Of a stretch of DNA of 64,000 nt, positions 1 through 11,882 are shown piece after piece. Position 1 is the first letter of the stretch; each line of letters begins with the position of its first letter. Both the position numbers and the translations under genes were made by a program. Under the pieces are notes generated by a model. That model was not told where the DNA came from, ran no database searches, and saw only the letters and a list, made by a program, of their open reading frames with translations. Source of the DNA: Clusia tigrina (lineage: Eukaryota; Arthropoda; Insecta; Diptera; Clusiidae). The stretch lies in contig OV050030.1 of the NCBI GenBank assembly GCA_920105625.2, positions 316,768,289 to 316,832,288 on the forward strand. Reading direction: 5' to 3'.

Positions 1-1290
1 CTATCGGGCCAGATGACTGTCCATCATGCTGTGCTTTCGATGTTACGATGTTGCGTTAACTCCCGACCTGACGAAAATGGATCGTCAGGCGGGGTGGCTT
101 ATGGAAGAAGACAACAACTATCAGGCGATTTTCTGGAGACGATCTAGTGAGGAGAAAATGGAGGCGTGCCGGCTGCAAATGATCACATATGGAACTGAAG
201 CAGCTACACACGCTGCTTGAAACACTTGGGTGAAGATAATGCTAAGATGTTTTCATTGGCATCGCAGAAAATGCAGTCCGAATTTTATATGGATGATTTC
301 ATTAGTGGAGCTGATACCGAAGAAGAGTTATTTGAAATCTACGCGGACGTGTCAACCTTCAGAAACTCCCCAAATTTTACACTACGCAAGTGGCATTCAA
401 ACAATAACAGTTTCCTGCGGCAGGTGCCAGAAGCCGAAAAAAAAGCTGCGTGTTAACGATACCGAAATCATCAAAACGCTTGGCATTATTTGTTAGTCAG
501 CATCGGACTTGTTCAGGTATGTTTGGCCAGATATATTGTTGTATTGTCGGAAATGTCGACTTTGTTTGATTCCCTTGGACTACTGAATCCGGTCATAGTA
601 AAGGCGAAGATTTGCCTGCAAGACCTGTGGATTCAAAATGTAGCTTGGGATGAGTCATTACCCATGCAGCACCACAGACAATGGACTGAGTTTCGTAACA
701 AGTTGAAAGCGATGCAAGAGGTCAAGGTTACGAGTCATATTTTAAGCGCAAAAAACTTCGCAAGAAAAGAAATGCACGGGTTCGCTGATGCTTCATAGCG
801 GGCCTACGGCTGCTGCCTCTACGCGCGCTCAATCGAGGATGATAATGGGGTCTTTCGTGCAATTGTGGAGTGCAAAATCAAGAGTTACACCCCTCAAAAC
901 AAAATCATTGCCCAGATTGGAGCTCATGTCAACTAACCTGCTGTCTATATTGGTGGAAAAGACACAAGCGAATTTTCGCCATTCAACTTGATGCGCTGTA
1001 TCTGTGGAGCGACTCGGAGATAGTGCTCGAGTGGCTGAGGGCGCATCCATCGACTTGTACTGTTTCGTTTCCAACAGGGTGGGCCAAGATCCAGGAGGCA
1101 ACTAAATTAACAATTTGGGGACATGTTTCTTCTCGACGAAATCCCCCATATATCATTTCCAGAGGTGTGTATGTTGACGAATTACTAAACTCTTTCTGGT
1201 TCTCAGGTCCACCATTCTTAAGAAAGTCCTGTGACCAGTGGCCAACCAATAAGGTATGCAAAAAGCCAGCTGAATTCATTGAAAACGGCG
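1..1290 (+). pseudogene. BEL/Pao reverse transcriptase-RNase H relic, U1 (left-truncated by the window)
   Basis: This is the C-terminal part of BEL/Pao reverse transcriptase followed by RNase H, which together copy element RNA into DNA. The first frame ends at TAA 57-59. The next carries DLTKMDRQ and YQAIFWRR, then breaks near 205-217. A third frame holds LASQKMQSEFYMDDFISGAD, with the YMDD catalytic box at 286-297. The linker STLFDSLGLLNPVIVKAKI (from about 556) and HGFADAS lead into RNase H; the Asp codon is at 787-789 and is followed by an in-frame TAG at 796-798. A frameshift near 960 separates KSRVTPLKTKSLPRLEL from LYLWSDSEIVLEWLR (Asp codon 1011-1013) and the tail ending IISRG and WFSGPPFL. 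At least three frameshifts and several stops make it non-functional. The family call rests on the YMDDFISGAD, SRVTPLKT and LWSDS blocks typical of Pao. Confidence 0.9.
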
Positions 1291-2100
1291 GATTGCTGCG
1301 GAGCAAGATAACCATTTTTCGGTTGGTTAATGCTAGACGAAGCGTTAATTCGTATTGTATATTATTGCAGCACCACTACTTCGGCAAAGAGTACAGAGAG
1401 CTACAAAGAAAGGGCGAAGTGCACTCATCAAGCGAGGTGACGGGCAGTGAGTGTTTGCATCCAAAGCTGCCATTATGGTATGTATCGCCAGAGAGATCGC
1501 TTATCGCTATTAGCTGCGTCTACCAGTTGACATCTACATAAAGTATAAATGTGTGGAGATATTCTAACGAACCCATCAATTTTGAACAGACATTTACCTT
1601 ATGTTATTGCGAAGGCTGTAAGATAACCCAGCCGACAGATGTGGCGAACTTTCATTTGCCGAAATGTTTCCTATAATTTTGAGGCGTGAACGCTGAGCAG
1701 GGAAAAATAAATGTCTATTGCTGAGGTCTCTGTTCAAAATTATTATAGAAATCAGCGCTTCTTATATATTAAAATATTACTCTAATTTTGTATACCAGAA
1801 CATAATTATTTGTGTTCAATACTTATCCTAAATCATATACGAAATATGAAAACAATTGCCGCACACATGCATTGGTCTGCAATTGCGTGTGGTCGGCATA
1901 TTTTTGGGTTCAATGCATTTCTGGTCTTCGTACCAAATGCCCGCTATACATAGCGTCAGTTGATCCGCCGCTTTGCCTTGTGCCGTGTTGGCTGTGTTGT
2001 AAAGTGCTTGCATGTGCGGTACGCTTGACGTGAGGGAGTGTAGGTTGAAATGCATTGTAGTATTTTGGGTACACTACACCATGGCGTCGATATTCTGTGA
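1291..2100 (+). other. Degenerate linker between RNase H and integrase, U1 (same offset in every unit)
   Basis: In intact BEL/Pao pol a poorly conserved linker of about 250 residues joins RNase H to integrase, and this 810-bp stretch has that position and length. From about 1316 to 1541 one frame stays open but shows no motif I recognise. From 1542 to about 2040 the sequence is AT-rich with stops in all frames. It contains an AATAAA at about 1707 inside GGAAAAATAAATG. U7 and U14 carry a 6-bp deletion near the TTTACCTT at about 1594. The gypsy element of U14 inserted inside this segment. A foreign insertion inside the linker cannot be excluded. Confidence 0.5.
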
Positions 2101-3185
2101 GCAGGATGCCGTTTACAGAATGCAAGCTTGCCGTATGTTGAAAAATATACTGTTTTGCTACCTGTCGACAGTAATTTCGTTCGTTGCTATGTACGATATT
2201 TGCATGAGAAACATATGCAATGTGGGCACGTAAGCTTTTATGACGATTCTGTGACAGCGATTGTGGATCGTACATGTAAGAAAAGTGGCACGATCGGTGA
2301 CGACGAATTGCTTGCGGTGTTTTCCATGCCGCCCCCATTTCAAGCAACAAATTATGGGAAACTTGCCCATTGAACGAGTAAATGTGGCCAGGCCATTCAC
2401 AACGAGTGGTGTAGACTTCTGTGGCTCTCTTATGACTACGTACAAGCTTAGGGGAGAACACTTCACTAAAAGCTACATTGCAGTATTCATATGTTTCGCA
2501 ACTAGGGCTGTTTATATGGAGGTGGTCTCTGACTTGTCGTCCAAGGGGTTTATCGCAGCACTCAAGCGGTTTTTCGCAAGCCGAGGCTTGTGCACAGTTT
2601 TTCTGCGACAACGGCACAAATTTTGTAGGTGCTCGCCGTGAGCTGAAAGAGTTCATGGAAGCCTTTCAGGAGCAGCAGTTACAAGGCGAAATATCGCAGT
2701 TTTGTGTCATCGGCGCGCTCCCACACTTTGGGGGACTGTGGGAGGCGGGGGTAAAATCTGCCAAATACCATTTGACTCGCATTTTAGGCGAGTCGTTTCT
2801 GACGCTTGAGAAACTGTTCCCTGTGGTTACAGAAATCGAGACAATACTAAACTCACGCCCAAGCAGTAATAACACCAGCCCATTTCCTGACAGGTGGGCC
2901 TCTTATTGGCATTGCGAAGTCAACCGTCGACAACGAAAATATTTCGCTTTTGAACCGCTGGATGCGACTGACGGCCACAAAACAACACTTTTGGCGGAAA
3001 GGTGCAACGCATCAGAAGGCGACTTAGTGTTGGTGTCAGAGGGCAACCTGCCGCCTAAATTGTGGCTACTCGCAATAGTGACGAAAACCACAGCACGTCA
3101 GGTGCGCGTGATCGACATAGAGACCAGAAATGGGTACATTCGGCGTGCGATACACAAGGTTGCATCGATACCAATGCCCGGATAA
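2101..3185 (+). pseudogene. BEL/Pao integrase relic, U1
   Basis: Integrase inserts element cDNA into the host genome. The relic begins with a GCRLQNASLPYVEKYTVLLP segment typical of Pao integrase. The zinc-finger histidines are at 2203 and 2212 (HEKH), and the cysteines of NCLRC are at 2309 and 2318, in another frame. The catalytic core has Asp in GVDFCG (2414-2416), Asp in FFCDNGTNFVGA (2607-2609) and Glu in GGLWEAGVKSAKYH (2742-2744), so all three DDE residues are present. The C-terminal part includes EGDLVLVSEGNLPPKLW and ends IPMPG before TAA 3183-3185. A frameshift between about 2215 and 2290 and another near 2560-2600 break the frame. The stretch between NSRP and GDLVLV looks shortened compared with the family. 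There is no functional start. Confidence 0.92.
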
Positions 3186-3739
3186 AGACGGTTGATCTGT
3201 CGGGAGCTGCATCAAAGTCGCCGGCATATTGCGAATTGAAAAGCAAGTTATGAATATTTTAAGTATTTGGTTTAGAAAAATTGCTTTTGAAGTACAAAAC
3301 TTGTATGATACATTGTAAATTAAAAGTACGAAAACTTTTGGTATGCAATGTATTCTTTGCTGTATTTTACATATTATTGTAACAGTAAATATTTTGCTAA
3401 TTTTACATATTATAGTAACAGTAAGACATTTTTATTAAAAAAGCTAAGAATAAGAAGACTTGAAATTGAGAAAGCAATAAAGTCGGTCGCAACCACCTAA
3501 ATACAATAAGGTTTAAAGAATTTTCTTTCTTAATAATTAGTAGTGTGATTATTATTTTTTTTTATATTTCGGGAACGCAAAAACGATTGCGTCCTAATAC
3601 TAAGCATGTTTTTTGCAGAGCACAACGTAGCTTACAAATAGTAGACCACCTCATACCGCTTTTAAAAGTAATTGTTCCAGATAAAGGAATCCCAACTTGG
3701 ACGTAAAAATGCACCAACACAATAAAAAATGTCTTAACA
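3186..3739 (+). other. AT-rich inter-pol segment, U1 (same offset in every unit)
   Basis: This 550-bp stretch lies between the integrase stop and the reverse transcriptase relic of the next unit, where an intact element would have its polypurine tract, LTR, leader, gag and protease. No protein motif of gag or protease is visible. It contains two copies of a 25-bp motif, TTTTACATATTATNGTAACAG plus AAA, spaced 36 bp (from about 3364). AATAAAGTCGG near 3477 could be an old LTR polyadenylation signal, followed by T-rich sequence near 3550. A degraded LTR is plausible, but no TG...CA ends can be fixed. Confidence 0.5.
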
Positions 3740-5250
3740 AAACAGGAGGGAGAACATTTAATGAAAATTTAATTTAGTAACGAAAAAGCGTATGCGGAGT
3801 TGGTTAACGAGAATTTGCGGCTAGGACATATGGAAAAAGTAGACACATTGGATGTCGGCAAGCTGAAGAATTTTTCGCTGCATCAACATGTGCTTCGTCC
3901 GGAGTTGCAGTTGTAAAACTAGCAATGACTTATGTCTGAACGACGTGATGATGAAGGGGACTATCGGGCCAGATGACTGTCCATCATGCTGTGCTTTCGA
4001 TGTTACGATGTTGCGTTAACTCCCGACCTGACGAAAATGGATCGTCAGGCGGGGTGGCTTATGGAAGAAGACAACAACTATCAGGCGATTTTCTGGAGAC
4101 GATCTAGTGAGGAGAAAATGGAGGCGTGCCGGCTGCAAATGATCACATATGGAACTGAAGCAGCTACACACGCTGCTTGAAACAGTTGGGTGAAGATAAT
4201 GCTAAGATGTTTTCATTGGCATCGCAGAAAATGCAGTCCGAATTTTATATGGATGATTTCATTAGTGGAGCTGATACCGAAGAAGAGTTATTTGAAATCT
4301 ACGCGGACGTGTCAACCTTCAGAAACTCCCCAAATTTTACACTACGCAAGTGGCATTCAAACAATAACAGTTTCCTGCGGCAGGTGCCAGAAGCCGAAAA
4401 AAAGCTGCGTGTTAACGATACCGAAATCATCAAAACGCTTGGCATTATTTGTTAGTCAGCATCGGACTTGTTCAGGTATGTTTGGCCAGATATATTGTTG
4501 TATTGTCGGAAATGTCGACTTTGTTTGATTCCCTTGGACTACTGAATCCGGTCATAGTAAAGGCGAAGATTTGCCTGCAAGACCTGTGGATTCAAAATGT
4601 AGCTTGGGATGAGTCATTACCCATGCAGCACCACAGACAATGGACTGAGTTTCGTAACAAGTTGAAAGCGATGCAAGAGGTCAAGGTTACGAGTCATATT
4701 TTAAGCGCAAAAAACTTCGCAAGAAAAGAAATGCACGGGTTCGCTGATGCTTCATAGCGGGCCTACGGCTGCTGCCTCTACGCGCGCTCAATCGAGGATG
4801 ATAATGGGGTCTTTCGTGCAATTGTGGAGTGCAAAATCAAGAGTTACACCCCTCAAAACAAAATCATTGCCCAGATTAGAGCTCATGTCAACTAACCTGC
4901 TGTCTATATTGGTGGAAAAGACACAAGCGAATTTTCGCCATTCAACTTGATGCGCTGTATCTGTGGAGCGACTCGGAGATAGTGCTCGAGTGGCTGAGGG
5001 CGCATCCATCGACTTGTACTGTTTCGTTTCCAACAGGGTGGGCCAAGATCCAGGAGGCAACTAAATTAACAATTTGGGGACATGTTTCTTCTCGACGAAA
5101 TCCCCCATATATCATTTCCAGAGGTGTGTATGTTGACGAATTACTAAACTCTTTCTGGTTCTCAGGTCCACCATTCTTAAGGAAGTCCTGTGACCAGTGG
5201 CCAACCAATAAGGTATGCAAAAAGCCAGCTGAAGTCATTGAAAACGGCGG
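3740..5250 (+). pseudogene. BEL/Pao reverse transcriptase-RNase H relic, U2
   Basis: This is the first complete view of the relic. It starts with the block AYAELVNENLRLGHMEKVD (from about 3791), then LKNFSLHQHVLRPE, a stop near 3914, and LNDVMMKGTIGPDD across the 3960/3961 junction. The rest matches U1, with the YMDD box at about 4246-4257, HGFADAS followed by TAG (4755-4757), and the same RNase H frameshift near 4920. The relic crosses the junction between units, so gag and protease were lost before or during amplification. Confidence 0.9.
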
Positions 5251-7921
5251 ATTGCTGCGGAGCAAGATAACCATTTTTCGGTTGGTTAATGCTAGACGAA
5301 GCGTTAATTCGTATTGTATATTATTGCAGCACCACTACTTCGGCAGAGAGTACAGAGAGCTACAAAGAAAGGGCGAAGTGCACTCATCAAGCGAGGTGAC
5401 GGGCAGTGAGTGTTTGCATCCAAAGCTGCCATTATGGTATGTATCGCCAGAGAGATCGCTTATCGCTATTAGCTGCGTCTACCAGTTGACATCTACATAA
5501 AGTATAAATGTGTGGAGATATTCTAACGAACCCATCAATTTTGAACAGACATTTACCTTATGTTATTGCGAAGGCTGTAAGATAACCCAGCCGACAGATG
5601 TGGCGAACTTTCATTTGCCGAAATGTTTCCTATAATTTTGAGGCGTGAACGCTGAGCAGGGAAAAATAAATGTCTATTGCTGAGGTCTCTGTTCAAAATT
5701 ATTATAGAAATCAGCGCTTCTTATATATTAAAATCTTACTCTAATTTTGTATACCAGAACATAATTATTTGTGTTCAATACTTATCCTAAATCATATACG
5801 AAATATGAAAACAATTGCCGCACACATGCATTGGTCTGCAATTGCGTGTGGTCGGCATATTTTTGGGTTCAATGCATTTCTGGTCTTCGTACCAAATGCC
5901 CGCTATACATAGCGTCAGTTAATCCGCCGCTTTGGCTTGTGCCGTGTTGGCTGTGTTGTAAAGTGCTTGCATGTGCGGTACGCTTGACGTGAGGGAGTGT
6001 AGGTTGAAATGCATTGTAGTATTTTGGGTACACTACACCATGGCGTCGATATTCTGTGAGCAGGATGCCGTTTACAGAATGCAAGCTTGCCGTATGTTGA
6101 AAAATATACTGTTTTGCTACCTGTCGACAGTAATTTCGTTCGTTGCTATGTACGATATTTGCATGAGAAACATATGCAATGTGGGCACGTAAGCTTTTAT
6201 GACGATTCTGTGACAGCGATTGTGGATCGTACATGTAAGAAAAGTGGCACGATCGGTGACGACGAATTGCTTGCGGTGTTTTCCATGCCGCCCCCATTTC
6301 AAGCAACAAATTATGGGAAACTTGCCCATTGAACGAGTAAATGTGGCCAGGCCATTCACAACGAGTGGTGTAGACTTCTGTGGCTCTCTTATGACTACGT
6401 ACAAGCTTAGGGGAGAACACTTCACTAAAAGCTACATTGCAGTATTCATATGTTTCGCAACTAGGGCTGTTTATATGGAGGTGGTCTCTGACTTGTCGTC
6501 CAAGGGGTTTATCGCAGCACTCAAGCGGTTTTTCGCAAGCCGAGGCTTGTGCACAGTTTTTCTGCGACAACGGCACAAATTTTGTAGGTGCTCGCCGTGA
6601 GCTGAAAGAGTTCATGGAAGCCTTTCAGGAGCAGCAGTTACAAGGCGAAATATCGCAGTTTTGTGTCATCGGCGCGCTCCCACACTTTGGGGGACTGTGG
6701 GAGGCGGGGGTAAAATCTGCCAAATACCATTTGACTCGCATTTTAGGCGAGTCGTTTCTGACGCTTGAGAAACTGTTCCCTGTGGTTACAGAAATCGAGA
6801 CAATACTAAACTCACGCCCAAGCAGTAATAACACCAGCCCATTTCCTGACAGGTGGGCCTCTTATTGGCATTGCGAAGTCAACCGTCGACAACGAAAATA
6901 TTTCGCTTTTGAACCGCTGGATGCGACTGACGGCCACAAAACAACACTTTTGGCGGAAAGGTGCAACGCATCAGAAGGCGACTTAGTGTTGGTGTCAGAG
7001 GGCAACCTGCCGCCTAAATTGTGGCTACTCGCAATAGTGACGAAAACCACAGCACGTCAGGTGCGCGTGATCGACATAGAGACCAGAAATGGGTACATTC
7101 GGCGTGCGATACACAAGGTTGCATCGATACCAATGCCCGGATAAAGACGGTTGATCTGTCGGGAGCTGCATCAAGGTCGCCGGCATATTGCGAATTGAAA
7201 AGCAAGTTATGAATATTTTAAGTATTTGGTTTAGAAAAATTGCTTTTGAAGTACAAAACTTGTATGATACATTGTAAATTAAAAGTACGAAAACTTTTGG
7301 TATGCAATGTATTCTTTGCTGTATTTTACATATTATTGTAACAGTAAATCTTTTGCTAATTTTACATATTATAGTAACAGTAAAAGACATTTTTATTAAA
7401 AAAGCTAAGAATAAGAAGACTTGAAATTGAGAAAGCAATAAAGTCGGTCGCAACCGCCTAAATACAATAAGGTTTAAAGAATTTTCTTTCTTAATAATTA
7501 GTAGTGTGATTATTAATTTTTTTTATATTTCGGGAACGCAAAAACGATTGCGTCCTAATACTAAGCATGTTTTTTGCAGAGCACAACGTAGCTTACAAAT
7601 AGTAGACCACCTCATACCGCTTTTAAAAGTAATTGTTCCAGATGAAGGAATCCCAACTTGGACGTAAAAATGCACCAACACAATAAAAAATGTCTTAACA
7701 AAACAGGAGGGAGAACATTTAATGAAAATTTAATTTAGTAACGAAAAAGCGTATGCGGAGTTGGTTAACGAGAATTTGCGGCTAGGACATATGGAAAAAG
7801 TAGACACATTGGATGTCGGCAAGCTGAAGAATTTTTCGCTGCATCAACATGTGCTTCGTCCGGAGTTGCAGTTGTAAAACTAGCAATGACTTATGCCTGA
7901 ACGACGTGATGATGAAGGGAA
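3961..7921 (+). repeat. Array unit U2 (class A)
   Basis: U2 has the class A signatures of U1 but a seven-A run instead of eight near 4397. Its 3' end carries ATGCCTG near 7894 and GGGAACTATC at the junction, a haplotype found again only at the end of U6. Counting by eye, about 17 differences separate it from U1. Confidence 0.95.
6060..7144 (+). pseudogene. BEL/Pao integrase relic, U2
   Basis: Same frames, breaks and DDE residues as in U1. The C-terminal frame is open to TAA 7142-7144. Confidence 0.9.
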
Positions 7922-9210
7922 CTATCGGGCCAGATGACTGTCCATCATGCTGTGCTTTCGATGCTACGATGTTGCGTTAACTCCCGACCTGACGAAAATG
8001 GATCGTCAGGCAGGGTGGCTTATGGAAGAAGACAACAACTATCAGGCAATTTTCTGGAGACGATCTAGTGAGGAGAAAATGGAGGCGTGCCGGCTGCTAA
8101 TGATCACATATGGAACTGAAGCAGCTACACACGCTGCTTGAAACAGTTGGGTGAAGATAATGCTAAGATGTTTTCATTGGCATCGCAGAAAATGCAGTCC
8201 GAATTTTATATGGATGATTTCATTAGTGGAGCTGATACCGAAGAAGAGTTATTTGAAATCTACGCAGACGTGTCAACCTTCACAAACTCCCCAAATTTTA
8301 CACTACGCAAGTGGCATTCAAACAATAACAGTTTCCTGCGGCAGGTGCCAGAAACCGAAAAAAAGCTGCGTGTTAACGATACCGAAATCATCAAAACGCT
8401 TGGCATTATTTGTTAGTCAGCATCGGACTTGTTCAGGTATGTTTGGCCAGATATATTGTTGTATTGTCGGAAATGTCGACTTTGTTTGATTCCCTTGGAC
8501 TACTGACTCCGGTCATAGTAAAGGCGAAGATTTGCCTGCAAGACCTGTGGATTCAAAATGTAGCTTGGGATGAGTCATTACCCATGCAGCACCACAGACA
8601 ATAGACTGAGTTTCGTAACAAGTTGAAAGCGATGCAAGAGGTCAAGGTTACGAGTCATATTTTAAGCGCAAAAAACTTCGCAAGAAAAGAAATGCACGGG
8701 TTCGCTGATGCTTCATAGCGGGCCTACGGCTGCTGCCTCTACGCGCGCTCAATCGAGGATGATAATGGGGTCTTTCGTGCAATTGTGGAGTGCAAAATCA
8801 AGAGTTACACCCCTCAAAACAAAATCATTGCCCAGATTGGAGCTCATGTCAACTAACCTGCTGTCTATATTGGTGGAAAAGACACAAGCGAATTTTCGCC
8901 ATTCAACTTGATGCGCTGTATCTGTGGAGCGACTCGGAGATAGTGCTCGAGTGGCTGAGGGCGCATCCATCGACTTGTACTGTTTTGTTTCCAACAGGGT
9001 GGGCCAAGATCCAGGAGGCAACTAAATTAACAATTTGGGGACATGTTTCTACTCGACGAAATCCCACATATATCATATCCAGAGGTGTGTATGTTGACGA
9101 ATTACTGAACTCTTTCTGGTTCTCAGGTCCACCATTCTTAAGGAAGTCCTGTGACCAGTGGCCAACCAATAAGGTATGCAAAAAGCCAGCTGAAGTCATT
9201 GAAAACGGCG
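7701..9210 (+). pseudogene. BEL/Pao reverse transcriptase-RNase H relic, U3
   Basis: Same relic as U1/U2, with an added in-frame TAG near 8602 (class B) between the DLWIQNVAWDESLP and KLKAMQEVKV segments. It also has HVSTRRNPTY instead of HVSSRRNPPY near the RNase H end, and a private C-to-T near 8986. Confidence 0.88.
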
Positions 9211-11882
9211 GATTGCTGCGGAGCAAGATAACCATTTTTCGGTTGGTTAAGCTAGACGAAGTGTTAATTCGTATTGTATATTATTGCAGCACCACTACTT
9301 CGGCAGAGAGTACAGAGAGCTACAAAGAAAGGGCGAAGTGCACTCATCAAGCGAGGTGACGGGCAGTGAGTGTTTGCATCCAAAGCTGCCCTTATGGTAT
9401 GTATCGCCAGAGAGATCGCTTATCGCTATTAGCTGCGTCTACCAGTTGACATCTACATAAAGTATAAATGTATGGAGATATTCTAACGAACCCATCAATT
9501 TTGAACAGACATTTACCTTATGTTATTGCGAAGGCTGTAAGATAACCCAGCCGACAGATGTGGCGAACTTTCGTTTGCCGAAATGTTTCCTATAATTTTG
9601 AGGCGTGAACGCTGAGCAGGGAAAAATAAATGTCTATTGCTGAGGTCTCTGTTAAAAATTATTATAGAAATCAGCGCTTCTTATATATTAAAATCTTACT
9701 CTAATTTTGTATACCTGAACATAATTATTTGTATTCAATACTTATCCTAAATCATATGCGAAATATGAAAACAATTGCCGCACACATGCATTGGTCTGCA
9801 ATTGCGTGTGGTCGGCATATTTTTGGGTTCAATGCATTTCTGGTCTTCGCACCAAATGCCCGCTATACATAGCGTCAGTTGATCCGCCGGTTTGGCTTGT
9901 GCCGTGTTGGCTGTGTTGTAAAGTGCTTGCATGTGCGGTACGCTTGACGTGAGGGAGTGTAGGTTGAAATGCATTGTAGTATTTTGGGTACACTACACCA
10001 TGGCGTCGATATTCTGTGAGCAGGATGCCGTTTACAGAATGCAAGCTTGCCGTATGTTGAAAAATATACTGTTTTGCTAACTGTCGACAGTAATTTCGTT
10101 CGTTGCTATGTACGATATTTGCATGAGAAACATATGCAATGTGGGCACGTAAGCTTTTATGACGATTCTGTGACAGCGATTGTGGATCGTACATGTAAGA
10201 AAAGTGGCACGATCGGTGACGACGAATTGCTTGCGGTGTTTTCCATGCCGCCCCCATTTCAAGCAACAAATTATGGGAAACTTGCCCATTGAACGAGTAA
10301 ATGTGGCCAGGCCATTCACAACGAGTGGTGTAGACTTCTGTGGCTCTCTTATGACTACGTACAAGCTTAGGGGAGAACACTTCACTAAAAGCTACATTGC
10401 AGTATTCATATGTTTCGCAACTAGGGCTGTTTATATGGAGGTGGTCTCTGACTTGTCGTCCAAGGGGTTTATCGCAGCACTCAAGCGGTTTTTCGCAAGC
10501 CGAGGCTTGTGCACAGTTTTTCTGCGACAACGGCACAAATTTTGTAGGTGCTCGCCGTGAGCTGAAAGAGTTCATGGAAGCCTTTCAGGAGCAGCAGTTA
10601 CAAGGCGAAATATCGCAGTTTTGTGTCATCGGCGCGCTCCCACACTTTGGGGGACTGTGGGAGGCGGGGGTAAAATCTGCCAAATACCATTTGACTCGCA
10701 TTTTAGGCGAGTCGTTTCTGACGCTTGAGAAACTGTTCCCTGTGGTTACAGAAATCGAGACAATACTAAACTCACGCCCAAGCAGTAATAACACCAGCCC
10801 ATTTCCTGACAGGTGGGCCTCTTATTGGCATTGCGAAGTCAACCGTCGACAACGAAAATATTTCGCTTTTGAACCGCTGGATGCGACTGACGGCCACAAA
10901 ACAACACTTTTGGCGGAAAGGTGCAACGCATCAGAAGGCGACTTAGTGTTGGTGTCAAGAGGGCAACCTGCCGCCTAAATTGTGGCTACTCGCAATAGTG
11001 ACGAAATCCACAGCACGTCAGGTGCGCGTGATCGACATAGAGACCAGAAATGGGTACATTCGGCGTGCGATACACAAGGTTGCATCGATACCAATGCCCG
11101 GATAAAGACGGTTGATCTGTCGGGAGCTGCATCAAGGTCGCCGGCATATTGCGAATTGAAAAGCAAGTTATGAATATTTTAAGTATTTGGTTTAGAAAAA
11201 TTGCTTTTGAAGTACAAAACTTGTATGATACATTGTAAATTAAAAGTACGAAAACTTTTGGTATGCAATGTATTCTTTGCTGTATTTTACATATTATTGT
11301 AACAGTAAATCTTTTGCTAATTTTACATATTATAGTAACAGTAAAAGACATTTTTATTAAAAAAGCTAAGAATAAGAAGACTTGAAATTGAGAAAGCAAT
11401 AAAGTCGGTCGCAACCGCCTAAATACAATAAGGTTTAAAGAATTTTCTTTCTTAATAATTAGTAGTGTGATTATTATTTTTTTTTATATTTCGGGAACGC
11501 AAAAACGATTGCGTCCTAATACTAAGCATGTTTTTTGCAGAGCACAACGTAGCTTACAAATAGTAGACCACCTCATACCGCTTTTAAAAGTAATTGTTCC
11601 AGATGAAGGAATCCCAACTTGGACGTAAAAATGCACCAACACAATAAAAAATGTCTTAACAAAACAGGAGGGAGAACATTTAATGAAAATTTAATTTAGT
11701 AACGAAAAAGCGTATGCGGAGTTGGTTAACGAGAATTTGCGGCTAGGACATATGGAAAAAGTAGACACATTGGATGTCGGCAAGCTGAAGAATTTTTCGC
11801 TGCATCAACATGTGCTTCGTCCGGAGTTGCAGTTGTAAAACTAGCAATGACTTATGTCTGAACGACGTGATGATGAAGGGGA
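7922..11882 (+). repeat. Array unit U3 (class B)
   Basis: U3 is class B through the RNase H half: CTA at the Q/L site, ACA at the R/T site, TAG near 8602. It begins with GATGCTACG near 7961, a start variant shared only with U7. It carries a one-base insertion in the integrase relic near 10957, which accounts for its 3,961-bp spacing to U4. Confidence 0.95.
10020..11105 (+). pseudogene. BEL/Pao integrase relic with an extra frameshift, U3
   Basis: Matches the U1 relic until GDLVLVS, where an inserted A (GTGTCAAGAGG, near 10957) breaks the frame. The open frame then ends at 10978 instead of the usual TAA at 11103-11105. DDE residues are retained. Confidence 0.88.

Larger units (their letters stand above)
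1..3960 (+). repeat. Array unit U1 (class A)
   Basis: U1 has the class A variants: CAA at the Q/L site near 177, AGA at the R/T site near 361, TGG near 682 where class B has TAG, and an extra T near 1329. It also has an eight-A run near 437, shared only with U7 and U14. Private features are a CAC/CAG change near 226 and two missing A's near 3424. Its 3' part has AGATAAAGG near 3678, shared only with U13. Confidence 0.95.

Noticed and set aside
490..798. Short sense frames in each unit as separate small genes
   Set aside because: They are consecutive pieces of one broken BEL/Pao pol in different frames.
1910..2656. Antisense 248-codon frame as a real gene (and its copies in other units)
   Set aside because: It lies opposite recognisable integrase and linker sequence, has no known domain, and is shared only because the units are nearly identical. 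Reported as a low-interest finding, not as a gene.
3186..3739. Complete LTR of the BEL/Pao founder
   Set aside because: An AATAAA-like signal is present, but no TG...CA ends, polypurine tract or primer-binding site could be located, so I call it only a possible relic.
7025..7453. Antisense 142-codon frame in the AT-rich inter-pol segment
   Set aside because: Its repeated FTVTIICKI text comes from the 36-bp DNA duplication. It is absent in U1 because of a 2-base difference, and has no domain.
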